Shown: piece after piece, positions 38,975-48,400 of the stretch
Numbering within the stretch: position 1 is the first letter of the stretch
Layout of the letters: each line of letters starts with the position of its first letter
NCBI RefSeq assembly: GCF_016859125.1
Contig: NZ_CP069338.1
Span: 9,861,501 to 9,925,500, forward strand
Direction of reading: 5' to 3'
Length of the DNA: 64,000 bases
From: Archangium violaceum
Lineage (GTDB): Bacteria; Myxococcota; Myxococcia; Myxococcales; Myxococcaceae
Notes under the pieces: generated by a model
Seen by the model: the letters and a program-made list of their open reading frames with translations, nothing else
Told to the model about the DNA's origin: nothing
The model's database searches: none
Program-made: the position numbers and the translations under genes

Positions 38975-40531
38975 CTACGCCACCACGGCGAAGGCAGTCC
39001 CCTTCTCCTCCGTGGGCAGCAGCTCCAGGCGGGCACCGAAGGCGCGCAGCATCGACTGGGCGATCGTCAACCCGAGCCCCGTGCCTCCCCGCTCCCGCGC
39101 CGTCGTGAAGAAGGCATCGAAGACGCGCGCCCTATTGGCCTCGGAGATGCCCCTCCCATCGTCCCGTACCACCACCCAGCCCCTCCCCTCGCCCGGCACC
39201 GCGTCCGCCTCCAGCCGCACCCGCACGCCCTCGCCCCCGTGCTGCGAGGCGTTGACGATGAGCTGCCAGACGGTGTCCTCCAGCACCTCCGCGGGCAGCC
39301 CCAGGGTGAGCCCTGGCGATACCGCGCCCACCTCCACGGCGAGTCCCTGCGCCCGGCCACGCTCCGCGAGGGCCTCCAGCACCGGAGCAACCTCCGTCCG
39401 CGAGGGGCGGGCCACCAGCGAGTCCGCGCGCGCGAGCTCCAGCAGCCGCTGCACCAGCCGGGTGAGACGCCGCGCGTCCGCGTCGATGTTGGACAGGAAG
39501 CGCTCGCGCTGCTCGGGGGACATGCTGTCGGCGCTGTCGCGCAGCAGCTCCACCGCGCCCTGGATGGAGGCCAGCGGCGTCTTGAACTCGTGCGACACGT
39601 TCGCCGCGAAGGAGCGGATGTACTGGTTGCGATCCCTCAGCGCGGTGGCCATTCCGGCCAGGGACTCGGAGAGCTCGGCGAGCTCTTGCACGACCGGGCG
39701 TGCAACCGGCTCGAAGCCCTCGGGCGCGCTGGCGGCGATGGCTCGCGTCTGCCGCACCAGGGCTCGCACCGGACGGACCACCAGCGCCGCGGCGGCCAGG
39801 GACATCAGCGCCACCACGCCCAGCAACACCAACCCGGTCGCCGTGAGATTCCACCGGTCCGCGTAGACGGCCTTGGCGAACGTCATGGGCGTACGGGAGA
39901 GCACCACCGCGCCCCAGACCTTCTCCTCCTCGAGCACGGGCAGGACCACCGTCACCCGCACACCCGTGTCGCGGCTCAGCGAGGCGAGCGGTGCGTCCTC
40001 GGGATCCGCGATGCGCCGGCGCAGCACACTCCGGAGCTCGCCGCGCAGGGCCCGCTGGACCTCCTCCCGGGCCATCAGCGTGGTTCCGAGGCCCGAGGCA
40101 CTGCTGGCCACCACCACGCCCTGAAGGTCCACCACCCGGATGCCGGCCAGCGTGGATCGCCCCACGTGGATGAGCAGCGGAGCGAGCTGGTCGCCCGCCT
40201 GTCGCGCGAGGGGCTCGGCGGGGATGGCGGAATCCGGGGGTCCTTCCGCCGGGGGCAGCACCTCGTCCGAGGCCCGGAGTGAAGGGAGGATGGGCCGCAG
40301 ATGCGAGCCCTTGGCTGTCGGGAACGGCCAGGGCGCGACACGGCTCAGGCCATAGTCCCGGGTCCCCACCTTCTCGCGCAGCAAATCGCGGTACACCTCG
40401 GAGACCACGACGCCCTGGGCGATGAGCTCGCTCTCCGTCTGGCGGATGAGCTGATCGTCATAGACCCGGACGAGCACCAGGCCGAGCAGCGCGAGCACGA
40501 GAGTCCCCAGCCCCACCGCCGCGAAGACCAT
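38975..40531 (-). CDS. Membrane sensor histidine kinase (CreC-like)
   Basis: A 518-residue sensor with membrane helix 1 (residues 2-22), a periplasmic sensor of about 200 residues, helix 2 (about 232-252), a HAMP linker, the phospho-acceptor box SHEFKTPLASIQGA (H314) and an ATPase domain with N, G1 and G2 boxes (VNASQHGG, DDGRGI, GGTGLGLT). The H-box and linker resemble CreC. The response regulator gene lies 28 bases upstream, so they form one unit. ATG 40531 is the first usable start, placed just before helix 1. Confidence 0.9.
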   Translation of the reverse strand: MVFAAVGLGTLVLALLGLVLVRVYDDQLIRQTESELIAQGVVVSEVYRDLLREKVGTRDYGLSRVAPWPFPTAKGSHLRPILPSLRASDEVLPPAEGPPDSAIPAEPLARQAGDQLAPLLIHVGRSTLAGIRVVDLQGVVVASSASGLGTTLMAREEVQRALRGELRSVLRRRIADPEDAPLASLSRDTGVRVTVVLPVLEEEKVWGAVVLSRTPMTFAKAVYADRWNLTATGLVLLGVVALMSLAAAALVVRPVRALVRQTRAIAASAPEGFEPVARPVVQELAELSESLAGMATALRDRNQYIRSFAANVSHEFKTPLASIQGAVELLRDSADSMSPEQRERFLSNIDADARRLTRLVQRLLELARADSLVARPSRTEVAPVLEALAERGRAQGLAVEVGAVSPGLTLGLPAEVLEDTVWQLIVNASQHGGEGVRVRLEADAVPGEGRGWVVVRDDGRGISEANRARVFDAFFTTARERGGTGLGLTIAQSMLRAFGARLELLPTEEKGTAFAVVA

Positions 40532-40559
40532 CCACAGGCGCGGGCGGGCGCGCGTGAAC

Positions 40560-41267
40560 TCAGGGGATCGCGAGCCGGTAGCCAAGGCCGTGCACCGTCT
40601 GGATGACCTCGCCTCCGGCCGCGGCGAACTTCTGCCGGATGTGCCGCACGTGGCTGTCGATGGTGCGATCACTCACCACCACGTCCTCATAGACACGCGT
40701 CATCAGCTCGTCCCGGGTGAACGCCTTGCCGGGCGCGCGGAGAAGCGCGGCGAGCAGGTGGAACTCGGTGACCGTCAGCACCACCTCCCGCTCGTTCCAG
40801 TACGCGCGCCACAGGTCGAGGTCCAGCCGCAGAGGCCCCCGTTGCAGCACCTGCGAGGCCGTGGCAGCGGGTGCCGCGGGACTCGCGCTCGGGGTGGCTC
40901 GGACCCGGCGCAGCACGGCCTTGATGCGCGCCACCAGCTCGCGCGGACTGAAGGGCTTGGTGATGTAGTCGTCACCGCCCAGCTCCAGCCCGAGAATCCG
41001 GTCCACCTCGTCGTCTCGCGAGGAGAGGAACACGATGGGAATCTCGTGCGTGCGGCGGACCTCGCGGCACATCTCCAGCCCATCCATCTCGGGCATCATG
41101 ATGTCCAGGACGATCAGCGCGGGCACCGAGCGCCGCACCTGCTCCAGGCCTGCTCTCCCATCGGAGGCCTGCTCGACATGGAAGCCCGCCTGCGTGAGGG
41201 CGAACCCCACCACCTCACGCAGGTGTGGATCATCATCGACCACCAGGATGGAAGGAGGTTCGGTCAC
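40560..41267 (-). CDS. OmpR/PhoB-type response regulator (CreB-like)
   Basis: A 235-residue regulator with a receiver (acidic D11-D12, phospho-acceptor D55 in IVLDIMMPEMDG, Lys in YITKPFSP) and a winged-helix output domain (TVTEFHLLAALLRAPGKAFT, SDRTIDSHVRHIRQKFA, QTVHGLGYRL). It is cotranscribed with the CreC-like kinase. In Pseudomonas and Aeromonas, CreB/BlrA orthologues control beta-lactamase and creD; here both types of gene are neighbours, which supports the same role by analogy. Confidence 0.92.
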   Translation of the reverse strand: MTEPPSILVVDDDPHLREVVGFALTQAGFHVEQASDGRAGLEQVRRSVPALIVLDIMMPEMDGLEMCREVRRTHEIPIVFLSSRDDEVDRILGLELGGDDYITKPFSPRELVARIKAVLRRVRATPSASPAAPAATASQVLQRGPLRLDLDLWRAYWNEREVVLTVTEFHLLAALLRAPGKAFTRDELMTRVYEDVVVSDRTIDSHVRHIRQKFAAAGGEVIQTVHGLGYRLAIP

Positions 41268-41297
41268 GGCATCCGAACCCTATCACGGACGATTGCC

Positions 41298-42176
41298 TCA
41301 CTTCGTGTAGAGCGTCAGGCCGATTCCCGGGCGAACCGTCCCGAGGAAGAGGACGTCATTTTCCGGGTCGGCGGCCAGTGACAGCATCAGGCCCGCGTTC
41401 ACCGAGAGTCGGGGGATCAGCCAGAACTCCATTCCTCCACCCGCGGAGAACGACACCGAGGTGGAGCCCTCGAGCCCGCTGCCCGTGACGCCGGTCGCCC
41501 CCAACCCGGCCGCGAAGTAGGGACGGAACGCGTCTCCTGGGGTGCCGCCGTAGAGGTTCAGCCCGATGCCCGCGCCCAGCCCCGTGACGATCTCCTTGTC
41601 CGCCGACGCGAGGGCGAAGCCCACCTCGAAGTCCATGCCCACCCAGTCGCTGAGGAAATAGCGAACGCCCACCGTCGAGCCGGAACCCTGGGGCGTACTG
41701 ATCGTGGGAAGGCCGAAACCAGCGCCGAACAGCGTGCCGCGGATGCCGAACCGACCCGCGCGAGGACCCGTCGTCTCCTCCGGCTGAACAGGGACCACCA
41801 CCAGGGTCGGAGCCTCGGGCGGCTCCGGGGGCTCGGGCGGCTCCGGGGGCTCGGGCGGCTCCGGGGGCTCGGGCGGCTCCGGGGGCTCGGGCGGCTCCGG
41901 GGGCTCGGGCGGCTCCGGAGACGGCTCATTCACGGAGGCAACCGGAGTGGACGGCTGGGCTTCCTCCGTGGGCTGAGCCGAAGCCTCGTTCGTGGGAGTG
42001 CTCTCGGTTTGCCGTGCCTCCGGGGCATCGGCCTGCTCGGAAACCTGATCCTGCCCGGCCCCCTGCTCCTGGCGCTCGCGCTTGAGCTCCGCGAGGCGCT
42101 GGGCCGCGGTCTTGGCCGGCGGTGTCGTGGCACAACCCGTGGCGAGCACGGCCAATGAGATGAACAGCGTACGCAA
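41298..42176 (-). CDS. Outer-membrane beta-barrel lipoprotein with Pro-Glu-Pro linker
   Basis: About 292 residues. The lipobox is VLATGC, followed by an acidic Gln/Glu-rich segment, a rigid linker of about eleven Glu-Pro-Pro units, and a C-terminal eight-strand-like barrel (RFGIRGTLFGAGFGLPTIST, VGVRYFLSDWVGMDFEVGFA, PGIGLTLYTK) typical of outer-membrane porin-like opacity proteins. GGAGGAG lies six bases before TTG 42176, giving a start that precisely begins the signal peptide; the ATG further upstream would put the signal peptide 11 residues in. It lies between the CreB-like regulator and the beta-lactamase. Confidence 0.8.
   Translation of the reverse strand: MRTLFISLAVLATGCATTPPAKTAAQRLAELKRERQEQGAGQDQVSEQADAPEARQTESTPTNEASAQPTEEAQPSTPVASVNEPSPEPPEPPEPPEPPEPPEPPEPPEPPEPPEPPEPPEAPTLVVVPVQPEETTGPRAGRFGIRGTLFGAGFGLPTISTPQGSGSTVGVRYFLSDWVGMDFEVGFALASADKEIVTGLGAGIGLNLYGGTPGDAFRPYFAAGLGATGVTGSGLEGSTSVSFSAGGGMEFWLIPRLSVNAGLMLSLAADPENDVLFLGTVRPGIGLTLYTK
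41814..41918. repeat. Tandem 18-bp repeat encoding the Glu-Pro-Pro linker
   Basis: About six near-identical copies of an 18-bp unit (CTCGGGCGGCTCCGGGGG, read on plus) encode six codons of the EPP linker each. The near identity of codons, not only residues, points to recent expansion and probable length variation between strains. Confidence 0.9.
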
Positions 42177-42238
42177 GAAATTCTCCTCCGAAGAAGGGCG
42201 CCAGCACATAGCACTTCGCCCGTACGTGGCTCCAGGCG

Positions 42239-43111
42239 TCAGCGAGTCACGTGCGCGTAAACCCGCCGGGAGAGCTCCACGATGAGCGCGCGGGCCACCT
42301 TCTCGTCCGGGATGCCGCTGGTGAGCACCACGAGGACATAGGGCGAACGGCCCGACGGGTAGACGATGGCGGCGTCATGAAGGACACCGGAGATCTGCCC
42401 CGTCTTGTGCGCCACGGGAGTGCCCGCGGGCAGTCCCGCTGGGATCTCCTGGTTCAGCTCCTGGGCCAGCAGGATGGAGCGCATGGCCTTCGTGGAAGCG
42501 GGTGACGCGGCCTGCCCCCGCTCGATGGCGGCCATCACGGTGGCGAGATCCCTCGCAGTCGTGGTGTTGTTCAGACCCTTCTCGTACGCCTTCCCATCCT
42601 CCACACCGCGCAGGACGGCCATCTGGCGGGCCCCCAGCGAGCGCAGGGTCTTCGTGACGCGCTTCGGGTCCACCAGGGCGATGACCGTGTTGGTGGCCAG
42701 GTTGCTCGAGCGGGTGATCATCCGCTTGACGAGCTCGCGCACCGGCACCGGCTTGCCGAGCCGCTCGTAGAGGGCCGCGTCCTCGTCGTCCTTGGCCTCC
42801 AGGGAGTACGGCGAGCCATCCACGATGGACGCGAACTGGTTGGCCAGCGTCACCGGTTGGTCCAGCGACAGCTTGCCGGAATCGGCCTGTCGGAAGAGCT
42901 CGATCATCACCGGCACCTTCATGGTGCTGGCCGCATGGAAGGAGCGGTCGGCCTCCAGGAACAGTGAGTCCTTGGAATCACCGAGGTGCTGGAAGGCGAC
43001 CGCCACGGACGCGCCCTTCACCTGGGCGATGCGCTCCTGGAGGGAGGCGCGGAGGGTTTCGGTGCCAGACGGTGTCGCGGCGAGGAGGAGCAGGAGCGCG
43101 GTGGAGAACAT
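42239..43111 (-). CDS. Class A beta-lactamase
   Basis: A 290-residue serine beta-lactamase with a signal peptide (MFSTALLLLLAATPSG). The nucleophile motif STMK is at 62-65, the SDN motif reads SSN (135-137), the omega-loop general base is E177 in EKGLN, matching E166-x-x-LN, and HKTG is at 235-238. All catalytic residues are present apart from the SDN variant, so hydrolysis of penicillins is likely. It is 62 bases downstream of the Clp-like gene and close to a CreBC-like system that may induce it. Confidence 0.93.
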   Translation of the reverse strand: MFSTALLLLLAATPSGTETLRASLQERIAQVKGASVAVAFQHLGDSKDSLFLEADRSFHAASTMKVPVMIELFRQADSGKLSLDQPVTLANQFASIVDGSPYSLEAKDDEDAALYERLGKPVPVRELVKRMITRSSNLATNTVIALVDPKRVTKTLRSLGARQMAVLRGVEDGKAYEKGLNNTTTARDLATVMAAIERGQAASPASTKAMRSILLAQELNQEIPAGLPAGTPVAHKTGQISGVLHDAAIVYPSGRSPYVLVVLTSGIPDEKVARALIVELSRRVYAHVTR

Positions 43112-43147
43112 GGCCGGAGATTACATCTTCGCCACGTCCAGCTCCCC

Positions 43148-45448
43148 TCACCCATCGAGCACCGTCGCGAGCGCGCGGTACTCCGGCCTCAGCATCCGCT
43201 CGGCGGCACTGCCGGCCACGACCACCGGGAGCATCGCCCCCTCCAGAGCGGCGTCGGCCGAGAGCCGCACCGCGATGGGGGCCATCACCTTCGCCTCGAT
43301 GAGCCGCTTCAACGGCCGGGCTCCCAGTTTCGGCTCGTACCCGTTGCGGGCCAGCCAGGCTCGCGCGTCCGGCTCCACCACCAGCCGCAGCCTGCGCCGC
43401 AGGAGTCCCGCCCGTGACGCCGCCTTCTCCAGCTCCAGGTCCACGATGCGCAGCACGTCCGCCTCCGACAGGCGGCGGAACGGGATGACGTGATCGATGC
43501 GGTTGAACAGCTCCGGACGGAACGCCTGACGGATGGCCCGAAGGAAGTCCTCCGAGCCCCGCTCGGCACCGAAGCCCGCCGGTTCGGATGGCTCGACGCC
43601 GAGGTTGCTCGTCATGCAGACCACCGTCATCCGGAAGTCCACCAGCCGTCCCAGGCTGTCGGTGAGCCTCCCCTCCCCCAGGATGCCGAGCAGCAGATCG
43701 AATACATCCGGGTGGGCCTTCTCGAGCTCGTCGAAGAGGACGAGCGACATGGGCTGCTGGCGCACGCGCTCGGCGAGGCTGGTGATGCCGGGGCCCACCT
43801 CCATCAGCCGCTGGGCCGAGCCGGGCAGCATGTACTCGGACATGTCGATCCGGATCATCCGATCCTCGTTGCCAAAAAGCGTGCGCGCGAGCTGCTTGGA
43901 CAACTCCGTCTTCCCCACGCCCGTGGGCCCGGCGAAGAGCAACGTGCCCACGGGCTTGTCCGGATCATTGAGCCCGGCCTTGAACCGCGCGAGCACGCCC
44001 GCGGCCAGATCGCAGGCGCGCTCCTGACCGATGACACCCTGCCTCAGCTGCGCCGCGAGCGTGGCCTGCTCGGCGGGGATCTCATCGCTGATGAGCTGGA
44101 GTGGCAGTCCCGTGTAGCGCGCGTAGGCCTCGGAGACATCACGCGGATAGAGCGTGCGGGCCTTGCCCCGTTCCCCCTGCTGTTCGAGCCAGTCGAGGAA
44201 ACGGAAGGCCTTTCCCGGGAACAGACTGTCGCGCTGGAACGTCTCGAGGTGCCCCACGAGCTGTCTCAGGCCCAGGGCGTGGATGCTCACGCGGCTGCGC
44301 TTCGCCGACTGGTAGCGCAGCATCCACTCAGGGACCTGAGAGGCCGGTGGAGGCTCGATGCGGATGACGCGGAAGGGCCGCAGGGCCTCCGGGAAACGCC
44401 GCTGGCAGCGCTCGAGCTCGGCCTCGGTGCACTCGGCGATGAGGGAGATCTCCCCGCTCATCGCGGCGGGGAGGAGCAGATCTCCAATCGACGAGCCATC
44501 CGGCTGGGGCGCGAGGATCGACGTGAGCCGATCCACGTAGAGATAGTCGTTCTCATATGAGAGCGCGTCGACGATCTTCAGACAGCGCTCCTGCCACATG
44601 CCCAGGTACACCATGCCGGCCACGATGCGCTCGGCGCTGGTGCGCCAGATGTCCGGCAGACGCGTCTCCTTGTCCTCACGCCGCTGCTCGGCGATGAAAC
44701 GCGCGAGCATCAGCACCTGGCTCGTCTTGCCGACCCCTGGCCCTCCGACGAGCAACAGCGACTGCGGAGGCTGCCGCCGCGCATGGGCGAGCCAGGAGCG
44801 CATCGCCTCACCGTCGTACACCAGCGCCGGCTGCCTGCCGCCCAGGGCGCGAGAGGTCAGCTCCTCGCCGATCTGCTCCAGCACCTCGGGCCGTTGGACC
44901 TCGCGCTTGCCGCTCCGGGAGTCCCGCTGCAGCCCTCCCGGGTCCCAGCTGCACACGTACTCCGGGCCCTCATGGCGGAAGTCGTAGAGGCCCTTGGGCT
45001 TCTCCCCGAGCAGCACGGCGGTGAGCGCGTTCTGCAACACCTCGCGCGCGATGGAGAGATCCTCGATCACGAACGACCAGCCGAAGCGCGGCACCCGCAC
45101 GCGCCAGGCACCACTCTCCATCTTCCCGTAGACATACGTCAGCTTCAGCGGGACGAGCGCCTTGGCGATCACCGGCCGCTTCTTGTGCACGGTCTGCGGG
45201 TGGATCTCCACGGAGATGGTCCGGGCCTCCAGGGTCTCCTCCCACAGGAAGCGTTCGAGCGCGGAGGAATCCTGGAGCAGCAGTTGCCGCACCTGCATCT
45301 CGAGCAGGGCGTAGACCTCGGCCTCGCTGGTGCCGTAGGCGGAAGGCGGAGGCGCATCGAAGAAGCGGTCCCAGACGGGCAGGAGCTGCCCGGTGAGCCG
45401 GCCATCGTGGTGGGTCGTGAAGTAGACGCGAAGGCTCTTGTCACTCAT
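43148..45448 (-). CDS. ClpA/ClpB-like double AAA+ protein, third of three paralogues
   Basis: A 766-residue protein with a unique N-terminal domain (1-200), D1 with Walker A GPGVGKT (236-242) and a Clp-type AGMVYLGMWQER loop, and D2 with GPTGVGKT (507-514), LVLFDELEKAHP (569-580) and GRLTD. The D1 Walker B is poor (YLYVDRL). In D2 the pore loop that reads GYVGY in Clp proteins is VGPGITS, without an aromatic residue. It ends shortly after the D2 small domain (GYEPKLGARPLKRLIE). ATG 45448 overlaps the stop of its larger paralogue (ATGA). It probably forms part of a mixed or partner hexamer. Confidence 0.88.
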   Translation of the reverse strand: MSDKSLRVYFTTHHDGRLTGQLLPVWDRFFDAPPPSAYGTSEAEVYALLEMQVRQLLLQDSSALERFLWEETLEARTISVEIHPQTVHKKRPVIAKALVPLKLTYVYGKMESGAWRVRVPRFGWSFVIEDLSIAREVLQNALTAVLLGEKPKGLYDFRHEGPEYVCSWDPGGLQRDSRSGKREVQRPEVLEQIGEELTSRALGGRQPALVYDGEAMRSWLAHARRQPPQSLLLVGGPGVGKTSQVLMLARFIAEQRREDKETRLPDIWRTSAERIVAGMVYLGMWQERCLKIVDALSYENDYLYVDRLTSILAPQPDGSSIGDLLLPAAMSGEISLIAECTEAELERCQRRFPEALRPFRVIRIEPPPASQVPEWMLRYQSAKRSRVSIHALGLRQLVGHLETFQRDSLFPGKAFRFLDWLEQQGERGKARTLYPRDVSEAYARYTGLPLQLISDEIPAEQATLAAQLRQGVIGQERACDLAAGVLARFKAGLNDPDKPVGTLLFAGPTGVGKTELSKQLARTLFGNEDRMIRIDMSEYMLPGSAQRLMEVGPGITSLAERVRQQPMSLVLFDELEKAHPDVFDLLLGILGEGRLTDSLGRLVDFRMTVVCMTSNLGVEPSEPAGFGAERGSEDFLRAIRQAFRPELFNRIDHVIPFRRLSEADVLRIVDLELEKAASRAGLLRRRLRLVVEPDARAWLARNGYEPKLGARPLKRLIEAKVMAPIAVRLSADAALEGAMLPVVVAGSAAERMLRPEYRALATVLDG

Positions 45449-48400
45449 GGCGTCACCCGCTCGTTCTCGCGGCCGTCCACCGGGTTCTGGCTCATCCTCA
45501 ACCGCCACAGGGCTGGCAGGGCGTCCGCCGGGGTTCTCACGCGGTGGCCGCCGCTGTGGGTGAGCAGGTAGTCATCGAGCTCCAGCACCGAGATCGTCCC
45601 TGGCCGCGCGGGCGGCTCGAAGCGGTAGGCGCGAACGACGGGGGCCGCCGATTCGGGATCCTCCGGCAGCGGGCTCACCCCCTCCTGGCGCGCCTTGTGG
45701 AAGGCCTGGAGCTTCACGGCGTGCAACGCGAGCAACTCCGAGGGCTCGGGCGCGCTCGCCTCGTGGACACGGACCTTCACGATCTCCGGAAGCCGCCCCG
45801 AGGATTGCCAGACGTGCAGTCCCCCCTCCCCCTCGAAGAAGGGCCGCACACCGGGACCCACCAGCTTGATCGCGGCGTGCACCGGCTCCGCCATCGACGA
45901 GCCCAGGAACTCCCGGAGCCGCCGGGCGCCTCCCGTCACCACGGCGCCTCCGGGCAGGTGCACGGCGAAGGACTCGATGGCGCCTCGAGACCAGGCGTAG
46001 GCCGTGCAGAGCCACCGGGTGAGCAGGGAGCCGTTGGACGCGCCCTGCCGCCACTGCCCGAGCGGCAGCAGCTCCAGGGTGATCACGTGTTGGTCGGGGC
46101 TGGAGAGATTCCGGAGGATGCGTTGCAGGAAGTACACCTCGGCCAGCGCATCGAGCATCTGCTCGCGGGAGACGACCTTCACCGGCGCGAGCGCCCGCCG
46201 GTCGAAGATCCGGACGCGCTCCCCATCCCAGCTGTCCATCCTGGGCCGCTCCAGGATGCCGAAGCGCTCGACCTCGATCATCTCGCGCGCCTCCTCCTCG
46301 GGAGCGCGGGCGAAGGACTCGAGCTGGGAGGCGAACTCCTCCAGGTACATCCGCATCGCATCGAGCGTGTACAGCGACTCGGCATGCTCACGCTCGCCCG
46401 CGCGCAGCCGCTCGAGGTGGAAGCGGACCTGCTCGGACAGCGAACCGAGGGCGGCGCTCTCGCCCATCTCCCGTACCACCTCGCGCGCCTCGAGCATCCT
46501 CTCGCGCAGCCGCGCGACAGGGAGAGACAGGAGCGGCTCCAGCGCGAAACCCTCGACCACCGGCTCCCGGGGGATCAGCGCATCGGCCTGCACCTCGAAA
46601 CGACCGTCCCGGGTGTAGAGCTGGAACAGCCGCATCAGGGCCTGGGGTCCCTGGATGATGGCCTCGGAGAGAACCTGCCCGACCTTCTCCTCCAGGTAGC
46701 GCTTCAGCGGGCGCGCGCCCAGCTGCGGGTCGAAGGCCTCCTCGACGATGCGGCGTTTCACCGCGTCGTCCGCGGACACGAAGATGTGGCGCGAGGTCAA
46801 CCCGTGCCGCGACAGCAGCCGCGCGAGCTCCTTCTCGACGACCTTCTCGCCCACCTCCCGTGAGAGCGGCGCGAAGTGCACGATGTGATCGATGCGGTTG
46901 AAGAGCTCGGGCGGGAAGAACTCGCGCACGGCGCGGTCCGCGTCGAGCGCCAGGGCCCGCGAGTCCGGAGTCCCGATGCCCACCGCCGGCTTGCGCCGGG
47001 CCCCGAGGTTGCTCGTCATCACGATGACGGTATGCGTGAAATCCGCCGTCTCGCCCGAGGCGTCGGTCAGCCGGCCCTCGTCGAACGTCTGCAGGAGCAG
47101 GTTGAGCAGCGAGGAGTGCGCCTTCTCGATCTCATCGAACAGCACGAGCGAGAACGGCTGCTCGCGAATGAGGCGCGTGAGACGGCCCTCCGGCTGCCAG
47201 GCATCGCCAGTGAGCCGCGCGACGGCATCCGCCGTCTGGAACTCGGCCATGTCGAGCCGCACCATGCGCGAGGCATCGCCATACAGGTAGCTGGCCAGCG
47301 CGCGTGCGAGCTCGGTCTTCCCGGTACCCGTGGGACCGGTGAACAGATAGACACCATAGGGCCGCCGGGGATCGGTGAGCCCGGAGTGGATGCGCGCGAC
47401 GAGATCGCACGCCACCTCCACCGCGTCCGGTTGCCCCATGACCTTGCGCGAGAGGGCCTCGTGGACCTCTTCCGGTGCCAGCTTCTCCTGGGGGCGGAGC
47501 AGGAAATCCGGCAGACCCGTGCGGCGCGAGAGGTACTCGAAGAACTGCTCGATCCCGATGCGCTTCTCCGGAGCCCCCACGTCGGTGGCCAGCGCACGCA
47601 ACAGATCGAGCGCCTTGCCCGGCAGCGCGCTCCCGGAGAAGAGCGATTGGGCCTGCTCGAGCAGGGCCGGAAAGAGCGGGACCTCCCAGGAGACGCGGTG
47701 CTTGGATTCCAGCTCGCGCGACTCGTGCAGCAGCATGCGGAGCGTCTCGTCGGTGCGGGTGGGCCGCACGTGGAGCTGGGTGAAGAGCGCGGCGAAGGAC
47801 GGGGCATCCGATTCGAGCCGCTGGAGCTGCTCCGGTGTCACCGTGCCCACGAGAGTGATCTCCCCCCGCGCGAGCGCTCCCTGGAAGAAGAGCGCGAGGT
47901 TGGCGTCACTGTCGCGCGAGCGGCCGATGCGTCCGAAGGCATGTAGGTCCTCGATGAAGAGGATGCGCCGTCCGCCCTTCGCGTCCTCGAGCAGCTCGAG
48001 GCAGCGCTGCTCCCAGTCGCCGACGTAGCTCATGCCGGCGATGATCCGCTTGCCGGCGAGCATCCAGACCTCGGTCACCTTGTCCAGGTTGCGGTGGGTC
48101 TGGAAGCCCTCGGCCTCGAGCTGCTCGGCCACGAAGCGCTTGAGCAGGGTCCGCTTCCCACAACCCGGAGGCCCGACGAGCAGCACCGGCGTGCGCCGCT
48201 CGCCACTGAGCAGGAGCTGCAACTGCTCGCGGTAGGGGCTCCGTGCCATGCCGGTGTCGAGCGAGCCCTCCGCCGCCTGGAGGGTGAGGTTCGTTCCCAG
48301 GTTGCCCAGCACCCGGTTGCCGTTGCCCGACCTCTTCTTCTTCTTCCCCTTCTCCTTGCCGGGCCGGTCCTCGATCTCCAGATCGTCCCAGGGGCCGTTC

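Noticed and set aside
41814-41918. A CRISPR array
   Set aside because: The 18-bp units are directly contiguous with no spacers, lie inside a coding frame and encode a Pro-Glu linker.
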